Below are positions 1-7,679 of a DNA stretch of 64,000 nt, piece by piece. Origin of the DNA: Lachnoclostridium sp. (lineage in GTDB: Bacteria; Bacillota; Clostridia; Lachnospirales; Lachnospiraceae). Every line of letters begins with the position of its first letter. Position 1 is the first letter of the stretch. The DNA is taken from contig JAETRR010000002.1 in NCBI GenBank assembly GCA_021770065.1, positions 62,001 through 126,000 of the forward strand. Reading direction: 5' to 3'. Position numbers and translations under genes: made by a program. The notes beneath the pieces are model-generated. The model was given only the letters and a program-made list of their open reading frames with translations, had not been told where the DNA came from and did not search any database.

Positions 1-1
1 G

Positions 2-118
2 AAAGATCCCAGAAATATCACCTTAAATGTAAATAAGGAAGGAATTAAGGGAACCTTTGATGTGCGCGTAATAGTAGATGACAAGAAATACGAGACAGGT
101 ATTCAGATTACCTGCTGA
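2..118 (+). CDS. C-terminal end of an unknown protein (partial)
   Basis: A reading frame open from the window edge ends at TGA 116-118 and gives the last 38 residues of a protein that starts outside the window. The tail ends in DDKKYETGIQITC and alternates hydrophobic and polar residues, as in a beta-rich domain. I do not recognise the family. It reads in the same direction as trxB, but the 92-base gap with a structured region argues against tight coupling. Confidence 0.5.
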   Translation, partial: KDPRNITLNVNKEGIKGTFDVRVIVDDKKYETGIQITC

Positions 119-129
119 CAAAAGCTCTG

Positions 130-181
130 CCGCTGTATTTACAGCGTGAACGGATATTTTTTTACCGTATTTGCAGCGGGG
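130..181 (+). promoter_or_regulatory. Structured region upstream of trxB
   Basis: CGCTGTA at 131-137 and TACAGCG at 140-146 form a small perfect hairpin. The outer bases CCGCTG (130-135) could instead pair with CAGCGG (176-181). A seven-T run lies at 157-163, between the two. It could be a terminator for the upstream gene or a leader structure of trxB; the sequence does not decide. Confidence 0.35.
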
Positions 182-210
182 AGTGTCAGAGGCTGGAAGG
201 ATGAAAGAAA

Positions 211-1137
211 ATGGCAGATTACGATTTGATTATTATCGGCAGCGGCCCGGCAGGAATGACGGCAGCCATCTACGGAGCCAGAGCCAATCTTTCCGTTTTG
301 CTGCTGGATCGGCTTGCGCCGGGCGGAAAGGTAATTAACACCAGCGAAATTCAGAATTATACAGGTATGGGAACAGTAGAAGGAGCGGATCTCGCTATCC
401 GTATGTTTCAGCATACCCAGGAGCTGAATGCAGAGTTTGACTACAGGACGGTTCTTAAAGTCCTGGATGACGGAACGGAAAAAACAGTTGTCTGTGAAGA
501 AGAGAACCGTACCTATACGGCAAATACCGTTATTTTGTGCACCGGAACCGTCCCGAGGCTTCTGGGAGCGGCAAAGGAGGAACACTTTTCCGGAAACGGC
601 ATCAGCTGGTGTGCCGTCTGCGACGGGGCCGGATGCAGGGATAAGGACGTTGTGGTTATCGGCGGAGGCAATTCCGCTGTGGAGGAGGCCATTTACCTGG
701 CCGGATTTGCGAAATCCGTCACGGTGGTAGTGCGTTCTGAGCTGTCCGCAGATCCCATGGCATGCGATAAGCTGCTTGGACGGAAAAATGTGAGGCTGTT
801 TGCCGGACATGATGTGCTGGAGTTCTGCGGTGAAGAAAGACTGGAGGGTGTCCGCCTTAAGTCTAAGGATACAGGAGAAGAAATCTTTGTAAGCTGCGGC
901 CAGGTCTTTGAATACATCGGCCAGATCCCGGCTACCGGGTGCTTTGCGGAGCTTGGAGTATTAAACGAGAGAGGCTATGTAAAAGTGAATGAGCAGATGG
1001 AAACTGCGGTGCCGGGCGTGTTCGGAGCGGGGGACTGCGTGACCAAGAATCTGCGCCAGGTAATAACGGCCTGTTCGGACGGCGCCATCGCCGCTCAGAG
1101 TGCGGCAAAATATATGCGGAAAATGGGACTTTTATAG
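211..1137 (+). CDS. trxB: Thioredoxin reductase
   Basis: FAD- and NAD(P)H-dependent flavoprotein, 308 residues, that reduces thioredoxin in the cytoplasm. The N-terminal FAD-binding loop GSGPAG is at residues 10-15, the redox-active pair CAVC at 134-137, and the second dinucleotide loop GGGNSA at 151-156. The FAD-contacting GVFGAGDC lies near the C-terminus. Length and motif order are those of low-molecular-weight bacterial TrxB. A thioredoxin gene follows 43 bases later, so enzyme and substrate are probably co-transcribed. The ATG at 211 is preceded by a purine-rich GGAAGG. Confidence 0.95.
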   Translation: MADYDLIIIGSGPAGMTAAIYGARANLSVLLLDRLAPGGKVINTSEIQNYTGMGTVEGADLAIRMFQHTQELNAEFDYRTVLKVLDDGTEKTVVCEEENRTYTANTVILCTGTVPRLLGAAKEEHFSGNGISWCAVCDGAGCRDKDVVVIGGGNSAVEEAIYLAGFAKSVTVVVRSELSADPMACDKLLGRKNVRLFAGHDVLEFCGEERLEGVRLKSKDTGEEIFVSCGQVFEYIGQIPATGCFAELGVLNERGYVKVNEQMETAVPGVFGAGDCVTKNLRQVITACSDGAIAAQSAAKYMRKMGLL

Positions 1138-1158
1138 TAAAAAAGCGGGCGGTCTGCC

Positions 1159-1171
1159 TGCGGAATTGGAG
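1159..1171 (+). repeat. Degenerate copy of the CGGAACTGGAATA leader motif
   Basis: TGCGGAATTGGAG lies ten bases before the trxA ATG and differs by one base from the first ten bases of the leader core found in front of many genes in this window. It also supplies the only Shine-Dalgarno-like GGAG for trxA. Confidence 0.45.
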
Positions 1172-1180
1172 AATTATAAT

Positions 1181-1489
1181 ATGTTAAAAGAAGTAATGGA
1201 AAATGAATTTCGTCAGTCCTCGAAAGAGGGACTGGTGCTTGCGGATTTTTATTCAACCACCTGCGGCCCGTGTAAGATGCTTTCCTTTGTACTGGGCGAT
1301 GTGGAAAAGGCATGCGGAGATAAGGTAAATATTATGAAGCTTGACTTTGACAAAAACAGGGCTCTGGCAGATGAATACAGAATTACAGGCTATCCGACTC
1401 TGATTCTGTTAAAAGACGGAGAGGAAATTAAGCGTATGACGGGCCTGCAGCAGAAACCGGCGATTATCAAAATGATCGAAGAGGCTTAG
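1181..1489 (+). CDS. trxA: Thioredoxin
   Basis: Small cytoplasmic protein disulfide reductase of 102 residues, reduced by the adjacent TrxB. The active-site motif CGPC is at residues 28-31, following the conserved ADFYSTT strand. The cis-proline motif (GYPTL) and a C-terminal helix are present, so the thioredoxin fold is complete. The frame is open further upstream into trxB, but ATG 1181 gives the normal family length and sits behind TTGGAG. A strong hairpin lies about 100 bases after the stop. Confidence 0.93.
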   Translation: MLKEVMENEFRQSSKEGLVLADFYSTTCGPCKMLSFVLGDVEKACGDKVNIMKLDFDKNRALADEYRITGYPTLILLKDGEEIKRMTGLQQKPAIIKMIEEA

Positions 1490-1588
1490 ATAGTGTGAAA
1501 GAAGAATTATTTATTCCTGCAGCCCTCAGAAACGAATGAAATATGAGGATGCCTGAATACGTAATATTGGAAAATTGTATTTCAAATG

Positions 1589-1627
1589 AAAGGGGGATGC
1601 TGCTCTGCTTTGCAGCATTCCCCTTTT
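1589..1627. terminator. Terminator hairpin between convergent genes
   Basis: AAAGGGGGATGCTGC (1589-1603) pairs with the arm ending TTCCCCTTTT (1612-1627), with a short loop. T-runs are present on both strands, so it can end transcription of trxA from the left and of the 90-aa gene from the right. Confidence 0.85.
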
Positions 1628-1667
1628 GAAAGTACAACTGACGGTGATTCCGGATTTCAGCTTAAAA

Positions 1668-1940
1668 TCAGATTTCCGGTGCTTTTTCAATAGTCTCTTC
1701 TGAGTCATTTCCCGCTGCCTCTGCTTCGGCTGCCTCTTCTTTGTTCTCTTCTTCCGAGGTCAGGGACACATAGCCGCGCTCGGATGTCCCGGCTTCCTCA
1801 GCTGCGGACTCTTCCAGATCGTCGTCAAAATCATCCTCAAAGGGATCCGGGGCAAAAAACTTCTTGTAAGCAAAGATACCTCCGGCTACGGCTGCACAGA
1901 ACAGAGTAACGGAACCTGCAAATTTAAAAAACTTCTTCAT
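1668..1940 (-). CDS. Small membrane-anchored acidic protein of unknown function
   Basis: A 90-residue protein with a short basic start (MKKFFK), one hydrophobic segment at about residues 7-25, a short basic stretch (YKK), then a highly acidic tail rich in Glu, Asp and Ala. It is probably an N-terminally anchored membrane protein with a disordered outer or cytoplasmic tail. GGAAAGGAG upstream on the minus strand is a good ribosome binding site, and the frame stands alone in its region, so I consider it real. It is divergent from the LiaF-like gene; no family is recognised. Confidence 0.7.
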   Translation of the reverse strand: MKKFFKFAGSVTLFCAAVAGGIFAYKKFFAPDPFEDDFDDDLEESAAEEAGTSERGYVSLTSEEENKEEAAEAEAAGNDSEETIEKAPEI

Positions 1941-2152
1941 ATCAGATAAAACTCCTTTCCTGCACTTTCAGAAGTGCGTTTTTGCTTCCAAAGTATAATC
2001 ATAGTCTGTCCATCTATTTGGAAAACATTTTCTCTATTGTAATACGAAACCGGAAAAAAGAAAAGTGAAAAAATTGAAAAATTTTGTTGTCAACGGAAAA
2101 AATATATATTACTCTATATAAATAGAGATTTAGAGAGTACAGTATGAAATAT

Positions 2153-2170
2153 GCGGAACTGGAATAGAGG
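2153..2170 (+). repeat. Leader motif copy, before the LiaF-like gene
   Basis: GCGGAACTGGAATAGAGG. Its 3' end (AGAGG) is the ribosome binding site for the ATG at 2179. Confidence 0.85.
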
Positions 2171-2178
2171 TGCAAAAG

Positions 2179-2871
2179 ATGAAAAACAGAGTTTCAAATG
2201 TAATATGGGGTCTGCTTCTGATTCTCGTAGGAATCGGCTACGCAGGGGGGAATCTGGGCTTATGGGATTTCCAGATATTTTTCAAAGGCTGGTGGACATT
2301 ATTTATACTGGTTCCATGCGCCGTCAACCTTATGCAGCACGGGCCCAACGGCGGAAATATTGCAGGTCTGTGTGTGGGAATTGCCCTGCTTCTTGCCGCT
2401 CAGGGTGTTCTGGAATTTTCTATTATCCGTAAGCTTTTAGTGCCGGCGATCTTAATCCTTATCGGTCTAAGCATTATGCTCAGTAATACCAAGCGGAAGA
2501 TCACGGATCAGCAGGGAAATCAGATTCCTTTTGAAAAGACCGGGCCCGGAGGCTCTGATGTGTCGGGTGTTTTTGACGGGAGAAAGGCCCAGTATGACGG
2601 GCAGCTCTTTGAAGGAGCTACCGTGAGCGCTGTTTTCGGCGGAGTGGAGATGGATCTGAGACTGGCCCGGATTGAACGGGATGTGCGGATTGACGCAACG
2701 GCCGTTTTTGGAGGCATAGAGATCTATGTACCGGCCAATGTCGTGGTGAAGATTATGTCAACTCCTGTGCTGGGCGGCGTGTCCAATAAGGCAGCGGCTC
2801 CCACGGAGGTTCCCTGCCATACGCTTTATATAAATGCAACCTGTGTATTCGGAGGCGTGGACATCAAATGA
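2179..2871 (+). CDS. LiaF-like membrane protein
   Basis: About 230 residues. The N-terminal half has roughly four hydrophobic helices, including VIWGLLLILVGIGYAGG and a region rich in Leu, Ile and Ala ending near IGLSIMLSN. The C-terminal half is a beta-rich domain with repeated VFGGVE/VFGGIE strands, typical of the LiaF/cell-wall-stress C-terminal domain. In Bacillus, LiaF restrains the LiaRS envelope-stress system, but no LiaS or LiaR lies here, so the role is inferred. A GTG at 2170 is in frame, but it lies within the binding site itself; ATG 2179 is preferred. The stop overlaps the next start by four bases. A short inverted repeat CTCTAT/ATAGAG at 2112-2127 lies upstream and might be an operator. 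Confidence 0.8.
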   Translation: MKNRVSNVIWGLLLILVGIGYAGGNLGLWDFQIFFKGWWTLFILVPCAVNLMQHGPNGGNIAGLCVGIALLLAAQGVLEFSIIRKLLVPAILILIGLSIMLSNTKRKITDQQGNQIPFEKTGPGGSDVSGVFDGRKAQYDGQLFEGATVSAVFGGVEMDLRLARIERDVRIDATAVFGGIEIYVPANVVVKIMSTPVLGGVSNKAAAPTEVPCHTLYINATCVFGGVDIK

Positions 2872-3461
2872 AAAAGAAACTGATTTTAGCCTCTGCCTCT
2901 CCGAGAAGGAAGGAGCTGCTTTCACAGATGGGGCTTGCTTTTTCTGTTTGTCCGGCCCGCGGCGAGGAAAAGAGCAGCTTTCAGGATCCGGAGGAGATTG
3001 TAAAGGAACTGGCGCTTCACAAAGCCCGGGAGATTGCGGAGCAGACAGAGGAAGCCGCACTTGTAATTGGTTCGGACACGGTAGTTGCCTTTGAGGGTGA
3101 GATCCTTGGAAAGCCGTCGGATAAGGAGGATGCCTTCCGTATGCTGAAAAGTCTCCAGGGGGCTTCCCATATGGTTTATACGGGCGTTGCCGTGGTGGAC
3201 GCAGAAACAGAAGAAACGATTCTGAACTTTGTGGATGGCACCAGGGTTTCCATGTATCCTATGACGGATGAATGGATCCGCAGCTATATTGAGACGGGAG
3301 AGCCCATGGACAAGGCAGGCGCCTATGCCATTCAAGGAGGATGTTCTCTGTGGATAAAAGGCATAGAAGGGGCATACTCTACGGTAGTGGGGTTTCCGAC
3401 GGCCCGGTTTTACCAGGAGCTGTCAGAGGCCGGGATAGATTTACTTGAATTTTCAAAATAA
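2868..3461 (+). CDS. maf: Maf-family nucleotide pyrophosphatase
   Basis: A 197-residue member of the Maf/Ham1-like fold that hydrolyses non-canonical or modified nucleoside triphosphates. The N-terminal signature SASPRRKELL, the catalytic-region SDTVV and the late AGAYAIQG and VVGFP motifs are all present. Length matches the family. The ATG overlaps the stop of the LiaF-like gene (ATGA), so the two are translationally coupled. Maf proteins are also linked to septum control in Bacillus, which this sequence cannot address. Confidence 0.93.
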   Translation: MKKKLILASASPRRKELLSQMGLAFSVCPARGEEKSSFQDPEEIVKELALHKAREIAEQTEEAALVIGSDTVVAFEGEILGKPSDKEDAFRMLKSLQGASHMVYTGVAVVDAETEETILNFVDGTRVSMYPMTDEWIRSYIETGEPMDKAGAYAIQGGCSLWIKGIEGAYSTVVGFPTARFYQELSEAGIDLLEFSK

Positions 3462-3503
3462 AATTAAAAAAACGGTTTTCGGCATATCAGAAAGGACATA
3501 CAA

Positions 3504-4184
3504 ATGTATCAGGCCTGTATTTTTGATTTTGACGGTACTCTGTGCGACAGTGTGGAATCTATTGCCGTCAGCGCCAACCATGCCCTCCGGGATCTGGGAT
3601 TAAAAGAGGCGTCTCTTGCGGATTATAAGCTTCTTGTGGGGGATGGAGTGGATATGCTGGTCCGCCGGCTTCTGCGGCGCAGCAAAGAGGAATCTGAGGA
3701 ACTGTTTCATAGCCTCAGGGAAAAATATATGGAGTATTTCCGGGAAGGATGCAGATATCATGTGACACCCTATCCGGGAATTTTGGAGCTGTTAAATGAG
3801 CTTAAGGCTCTGGGGGCAAAGATGGGAGTTATCTCCAATAAGCCCCATGCAAATACGGTGGATGTAATTCACCAGGTGTTCGGAGAAGAAATTTTCGACT
3901 GGGTTCAGGGACAGACGGATGAACTGCCCAGAAAGCCGGATCCGGCAGGCGCTCTGTACACGGCAGAGAGGCTGGGCGTGAGCCCGGGGGAATGTCTCTA
4001 TATAGGTGATACGGGGACGGATATGAAGACCGGAACGGCGGCAGGCATGCATACGGTAGGTGTGTTGTGGGGATTTCGTGACAGGAAGGAGTTAGAAGAG
4101 ACAGGAGCTATGGAGATTATAGGAGAGCCGTCTGCTTTGTGCCGGATTTACAGAGGTGAGAAGACACAGGATTTCTGTCTGTAA
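3504..4184 (+). CDS. HAD phosphatase, phosphoglycolate phosphatase-like
   Basis: A 226-residue HAD-superfamily hydrolase with a helical cap (subclass I). Motif I is DFDGT at residues 8-12, motif II is VISNK, the conserved lysine lies in RKPDP and motif IV is GDTGTDM. Closest in layout to Gph/PgmB-type enzymes, which remove phosphate from small metabolites; the substrate is not determined. GAAAGGA precedes the ATG. It follows maf by 42 bases and is followed by another HAD gene, so all four genes from 2179 may form one transcript. Confidence 0.85.
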   Translation: MYQACIFDFDGTLCDSVESIAVSANHALRDLGLKEASLADYKLLVGDGVDMLVRRLLRRSKEESEELFHSLREKYMEYFREGCRYHVTPYPGILELLNELKALGAKMGVISNKPHANTVDVIHQVFGEEIFDWVQGQTDELPRKPDPAGALYTAERLGVSPGECLYIGDTGTDMKTGTAAGMHTVGVLWGFRDRKELEETGAMEIIGEPSALCRIYRGEKTQDFCL

Positions 4185-4211
4185 AGATAAAAAGGAGAGA
4201 AAAGAAGCATT

Positions 4212-4997
4212 ATGATTAAGTTAGTTGCAAGTGACATTGACGGAACACTGCTTCCGGAGGGGACGGATCAGATTAATCCGGAGCTTTTTGAGATTATCCG
4301 GAAGCTGAAAGAGAAGGATATTCTCTTTGCCGCAGCCAGCGGCCGGCATTTTTCCGGTATGTCCCGTCTTTTTGAGCCGGTGAAAAAGGACATGATTTTT
4401 ATTACGGAAAACGGAGCTTATGTAAACTGCCGCGGTTATACAATGCTGGATCAGACCCTGGATTGGAAGGATGTTAAGGACTGGGTTCGGGAAGTGCGCA
4501 GAATTCCGGGAGCCAGTTTTACCATGGATACCAAGGAGGGCTTTTACACAGAAAGCCGGGATCCGGAGTTTCTGGATCTGGTGCTGAAGGGCTATAAGAG
4601 TGTGATGACCGTTGAGGAGGATGTGCTGGCAAAGGAGCGCCCTGTCAATAAAGTGGCTCTTTACCATAAGACGGATATTGAACGGCTTGCGAAAGAGCTG
4701 ATCCCCCGCTTTAGTGAGCGCATGTACTGTACTGTGTCGGGAGAGATCTGGGTGGATTTTCTGAATAAGGAATCCAATAAGGGAAATGCTATCAGGAGCA
4801 TTCAGAAGATTTTGGGAATCCTTCCGGAGGAGACGATGGTATTCGGAGATAACTTCAATGATATCGAGATGTTCCGGAGTGCCGGCGAGAGTTATGCGGT
4901 GGGCAATGCGGCGGAAGCCGTGAAGCAGGAAGCAAGGTATGTGGCGGATACGAATGTAAATGACGGAGTATTGAAGGTCCTGCGGACCTTATTATAA
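4212..4997 (+). CDS. Cof-type HAD phosphatase
   Basis: A 261-residue HAD hydrolase of the Cof/YidA (IIB) type. Motif I is DIDGT at residues 8-12, ASGRH forms motif II and GDNFNDIEM forms motif IV; the large cap lies between motifs II and IV. Such enzymes dephosphorylate sugar phosphates or flavin precursors with broad specificity. AAAAGGAGAG upstream of ATG 4212 is a strong ribosome site. The gene is 27 bases after the previous HAD gene, which suggests co-transcription. Confidence 0.88.
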   Translation: MIKLVASDIDGTLLPEGTDQINPELFEIIRKLKEKDILFAAASGRHFSGMSRLFEPVKKDMIFITENGAYVNCRGYTMLDQTLDWKDVKDWVREVRRIPGASFTMDTKEGFYTESRDPEFLDLVLKGYKSVMTVEEDVLAKERPVNKVALYHKTDIERLAKELIPRFSERMYCTVSGEIWVDFLNKESNKGNAIRSIQKILGILPEETMVFGDNFNDIEMFRSAGESYAVGNAAEAVKQEARYVADTNVNDGVLKVLRTLL

Positions 4998-5011
4998 AAA
5001 ACAGCGCGGCC

Positions 5012-5036
5012 GGATATTACGGAACTGGAATAGGAG
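5012..5036 (+). repeat. Leader motif copy, before the 87-aa gene
   Basis: A full-length copy: GGATATTACGGAACTGG followed by AATAGGAGG. The Shine-Dalgarno is part of the repeat. Confidence 0.9.
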
Positions 5037-5045
5037 GTATTTTGT

Positions 5046-5309
5046 GTGAACGAGTATTCAGAAGAATGTCTGGAAGTTTTTTTGAAAAAGCAGAGCCAGC
5101 TTTTTGACGAGCCGGTGGCGGAGACGCTTGAGGAAGCGGAAGAATTCCTGGACGACTGCATGGCTGTGGTAGTGAATTCTTTAAAAGAGGTCCGGGAGTA
5201 CTTTGAAGAGAGCGGCATGGATGTATCCGGCCTCTCCTTTGAGGAACTGGAGGAGATGTCAGAAGTGTTTTCTGTAGGTGACGGGACCTACTTGATTGTT
5301 GAGGCATAA
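5046..5309 (+). CDS. Small acidic protein of unknown function
   Basis: An 87-residue acidic protein starting at GTG 5046 behind TAGGAGGT, which is the end of a leader-motif copy. It is predicted mostly helical, with clusters such as ETLEEAEEFLDD and LSFEELEEMSEVF, and ends in a short strand (GTYLIVEA). No motif is recognised. It ends one base before the start of the foldase lipoprotein, so the two are tightly coupled and may work together. It could be a soluble partner or regulator of the neighbour; this is inference. Confidence 0.7.
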   Translation: MNEYSEECLEVFLKKQSQLFDEPVAETLEEAEEFLDDCMAVVVNSLKEVREYFEESGMDVSGLSFEELEEMSEVFSVGDGTYLIVEA

Positions 5310-5310
5310 C

Positions 5311-6309
5311 ATGAGACAAAAACTGAAAAGAGGGTTGATTATGTGCCTGTGTGTCTGCCTGCTTGCAGGCGGTCCCATGGGCTGTAGTCATTTTGAAAAT
5401 ACGGAATTTGTGCTGACTACCGGACTTACGGAGAATCAGCTTTTTAAGGTGGGAAGCAGTGTCTGTACGCTTCCGGAGGCCATGATCTATGTGATGGATT
5501 ACCAGAGGCAGTATGAGAGTGTCTATGGGGTGGAAATGTGGGAACATGATTTTGGCGGCATCACCCTGGAAGAGTATGTGAAGAATATTATTGTGTCCCA
5601 GCTGGCGGCTATGAAGGCAGTGACGCTTCTGGCGGCGGATTATGAGGTTGAGCTGACAGAGACGGAGATGGAGCATGTGAGAAAGGCTGCCAGAGAATAT
5701 TATTCCTCTATGGGGGATGATGCAGTGAAGTATATGGGGCTGAAGGCGGAGAATGTGGAAAGCCTGTACCATGACCATGTACTGTCCGGAAAGGTCTACC
5801 AGGAGATTACGAAGGATGTGAATACGGAAGTCAGTGACGACGAGGCGCGGATTATTACGGTCTGGCAGATTCATCTGGATACCAGAGAAAGTGCGGAGGA
5901 TATTCTGGAGAAGCTCTCCGAAGGGAAGGAATTTATGACTCTGGCCTCTGCTTACAGCCAGGACAGCCAGATCAGCTATACATTTGGAAGGGGAGAGAAG
6001 CCTGCCGCATATGAGGAGGCGGCTTTTGCTTTGGAAAATGAAGGGGTCAGCGGCATTATTGAAGAGGAGGACGGGTATTATATTCTCAAGTGTGTGAATA
6101 ATTTTGACAGGGAGGCTACGGAGGCTAATAAGGTTACGATGGTGGAACGCCGCAGGGATGAGATTTTCAGCGGGGTTTATGAGAAACTGGTGGCTAATAC
6201 GCCTTCGGAGTTTAATACGCGTGTCTGGGAGCAGATCCATTTTGAGGACTGGACGGAGGAGATTCCGGTGAGTTTTTTGGAGATTTATAGTGAGTATTTT
6301 GATATGTGA
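5311..6309 (+). CDS. PrsA-like peptidyl-prolyl isomerase lipoprotein
   Basis: A 332-residue exported foldase. A basic start is followed by a hydrophobic signal and a lipobox-like GPMGC with Cys at about residue 25, so it should be lipid-anchored on the outer face of the membrane. A helical N-domain precedes a parvulin-type region at about residues 185-280 (IITVWQIHL, FMTLASAYSQD, FGRGEKP, GYYILKC). PrsA-type proteins help secreted proteins fold. The frame is open further upstream, but ATG 5311 directly precedes the signal peptide and follows TTGAGG. It is the last gene before a large palindrome. Confidence 0.82.
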   Translation: MRQKLKRGLIMCLCVCLLAGGPMGCSHFENTEFVLTTGLTENQLFKVGSSVCTLPEAMIYVMDYQRQYESVYGVEMWEHDFGGITLEEYVKNIIVSQLAAMKAVTLLAADYEVELTETEMEHVRKAAREYYSSMGDDAVKYMGLKAENVESLYHDHVLSGKVYQEITKDVNTEVSDDEARIITVWQIHLDTRESAEDILEKLSEGKEFMTLASAYSQDSQISYTFGRGEKPAAYEEAAFALENEGVSGIIEEEDGYYILKCVNNFDREATEANKVTMVERRRDEIFSGVYEKLVANTPSEFNTRVWEQIHFEDWTEEIPVSFLEIYSEYFDM

Positions 6310-6317
6310 GGACGGAC

Positions 6318-6365
6318 GGCACCGCCGGGAAACGGCACCCCGGGGTGCCGTTTCCCGGCGGTGCC
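6318..6365. terminator. 48-bp perfect palindrome between convergent genes
   Basis: GGCACCGCCGGGAAACGGCA plus CCCC (6318-6341) is followed with no spacer by its exact reverse complement (6342-6365). It lies between the convergent foldase and aminotransferase genes, where a bidirectional terminator is expected, but there is no clear T-run on the right side. Confidence 0.7.
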
Positions 6366-6382
6366 TGGTTTTGGCGGTTGCT

Positions 6383-7477
6383 TTATAGGAGTTCTTTGAG
6401 GCATGTGAGGAGTGCATCGTTCTGGTCCGGGTTCATGAAGCAGAAGCGGATGTAGCGGTTGTCTAAGAATGGGAAGGTGGAGCAGTTTCGTATCATCATG
6501 CCTTTGCGGATGGCGTGTTCGAATAAATCTTCTGCTGTGACGCCTTCTTTTTCTATGCGGACAAGGACGAAGTTGGCGAAGGATTCGTATGCTTTTACGG
6601 TGCCCCAGGATTTTAGTTCCCGGCAGATCCGGGTTCGCTCCTGTGCGGTCTGTTCCCGGGTTCTGGCGATGTAGTCTTTGTCGGAGAACATCAGCTCTCC
6701 GGCTGCAGCGGCCAGGCTGTTGATGGTCCAGGGATTTTTCCGGGAGTTGATCCGTTTCATCAGATCTTCGTTGCCGGTGACGGCATATCCTAAGCGCAGG
6801 CCGGGGGCGGCAAAGAATTTGGATACGCCCCGGAGGATAATGAGATTGTTGTAATAGCGCGTAAGAGGGATGGAGGTTACGGCGTCGCAGTCGGGGGCGA
6901 ATTCCACATAGGTCTCATCTATCATTACGCAGATATCGCAGCGCTTGCAGGTGTCCAGGATCTGACGCATGGTATGCTGCGGGATGGCGGATGAGGTAGG
7001 GTTGTTGGGGTTGCAGATGACAAGAAGATCCAGGCTTTCGTTAAGCTGTGCCTGGAAGTCTGCGGCATCCAGAACAAATCCGTTTTCTTCTTTAAGGGGG
7101 TAGTAGAGGGAGGTTCCTCCTCCCAGGGATATTTCCCGTTCATATTCTGAGTAGGTCGGGCCCAGGATTAGGGCTTTTTTTGGATGTTCAAGCTGAATGA
7201 AGAGGGAGATAAGCTCGGTGGAGCCGTTACCTACTGCGATGTGCTCTAAAGGCGCGCCGGTGTAGGCACTCATCTGGCGGCGCAGGGCAGTATATTCCCG
7301 ATCCGGGTAGGAGGTGATGCAGTCAATGCGGTCAAGGAGAGCCTGGCGCATAACCGGGGAGATGCCAAGGGGATTTACATTGGCGCTGAAGCTCACGATA
7401 TCTTCCTTTTTGATGCCGTAGACCTGTTCTATTTTTTCTAAGTCACTGCCGTGAAAATGATCAACATGTTTTAACAT
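6383..7477 (-). CDS. PLP-dependent aminotransferase, CobD/HisC type
   Basis: A 364-residue fold-type I PLP enzyme. The N-terminal FSANVNPLG, the tyrosine after TSYPD, the central CNPNNPTS and the Schiff-base lysine in RGVSKFFAAPGLRLGY are typical of the histidinol-phosphate aminotransferase / threonine-phosphate decarboxylase (CobD) branch. The start MLKHVDHFHG and the SANVNPLG motif favour the CobD side, but no cobalamin or histidine gene is adjacent, so substrate is unresolved. ATG 7477 is chosen because AGAGGA precedes it; the frame extends 22 codons further without a good site. It is the only minus-strand gene between 2 and 28 kb. Confidence 0.85.
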   Translation of the reverse strand: MLKHVDHFHGSDLEKIEQVYGIKKEDIVSFSANVNPLGISPVMRQALLDRIDCITSYPDREYTALRRQMSAYTGAPLEHIAVGNGSTELISLFIQLEHPKKALILGPTYSEYEREISLGGGTSLYYPLKEENGFVLDAADFQAQLNESLDLLVICNPNNPTSSAIPQHTMRQILDTCKRCDICVMIDETYVEFAPDCDAVTSIPLTRYYNNLIILRGVSKFFAAPGLRLGYAVTGNEDLMKRINSRKNPWTINSLAAAAGELMFSDKDYIARTREQTAQERTRICRELKSWGTVKAYESFANFVLVRIEKEGVTAEDLFEHAIRKGMMIRNCSTFPFLDNRYIRFCFMNPDQNDALLTCLKELL

Positions 7478-7646
7478 TAGAAGTCCTCTTTTCTTGTACT
7501 TTATTTTAAAAAATGTTATACTGTTGCCAGCGGTATTAGTCACTGATGTTATGAATTTATCATTTTACCATTATAACCCTATTTGGAAAAAAAGCAATCT
7601 TTAGATTTTATTTATATGATCTCATAAGGGTGTATGAACGGAAGGC

Positions 7647-7669
7647 TTCGGAACTGGAATAAGAAAGGA
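7647..7669 (+). repeat. Leader motif copy, before the 850-aa gene
   Basis: TTCGGAACTGGAATAAG followed by AAAGGA, ending 10 bases before ATG 7680. Confidence 0.85.
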
Positions 7670-7679
7670 CGAATGACAA

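Noticed and set aside
5017-6417. 466-codon open frame on the minus strand
   Set aside because: Antisense to the foldase gene; composition is basic and low-complexity with no family motif. Caused by codon bias of the plus-strand gene.
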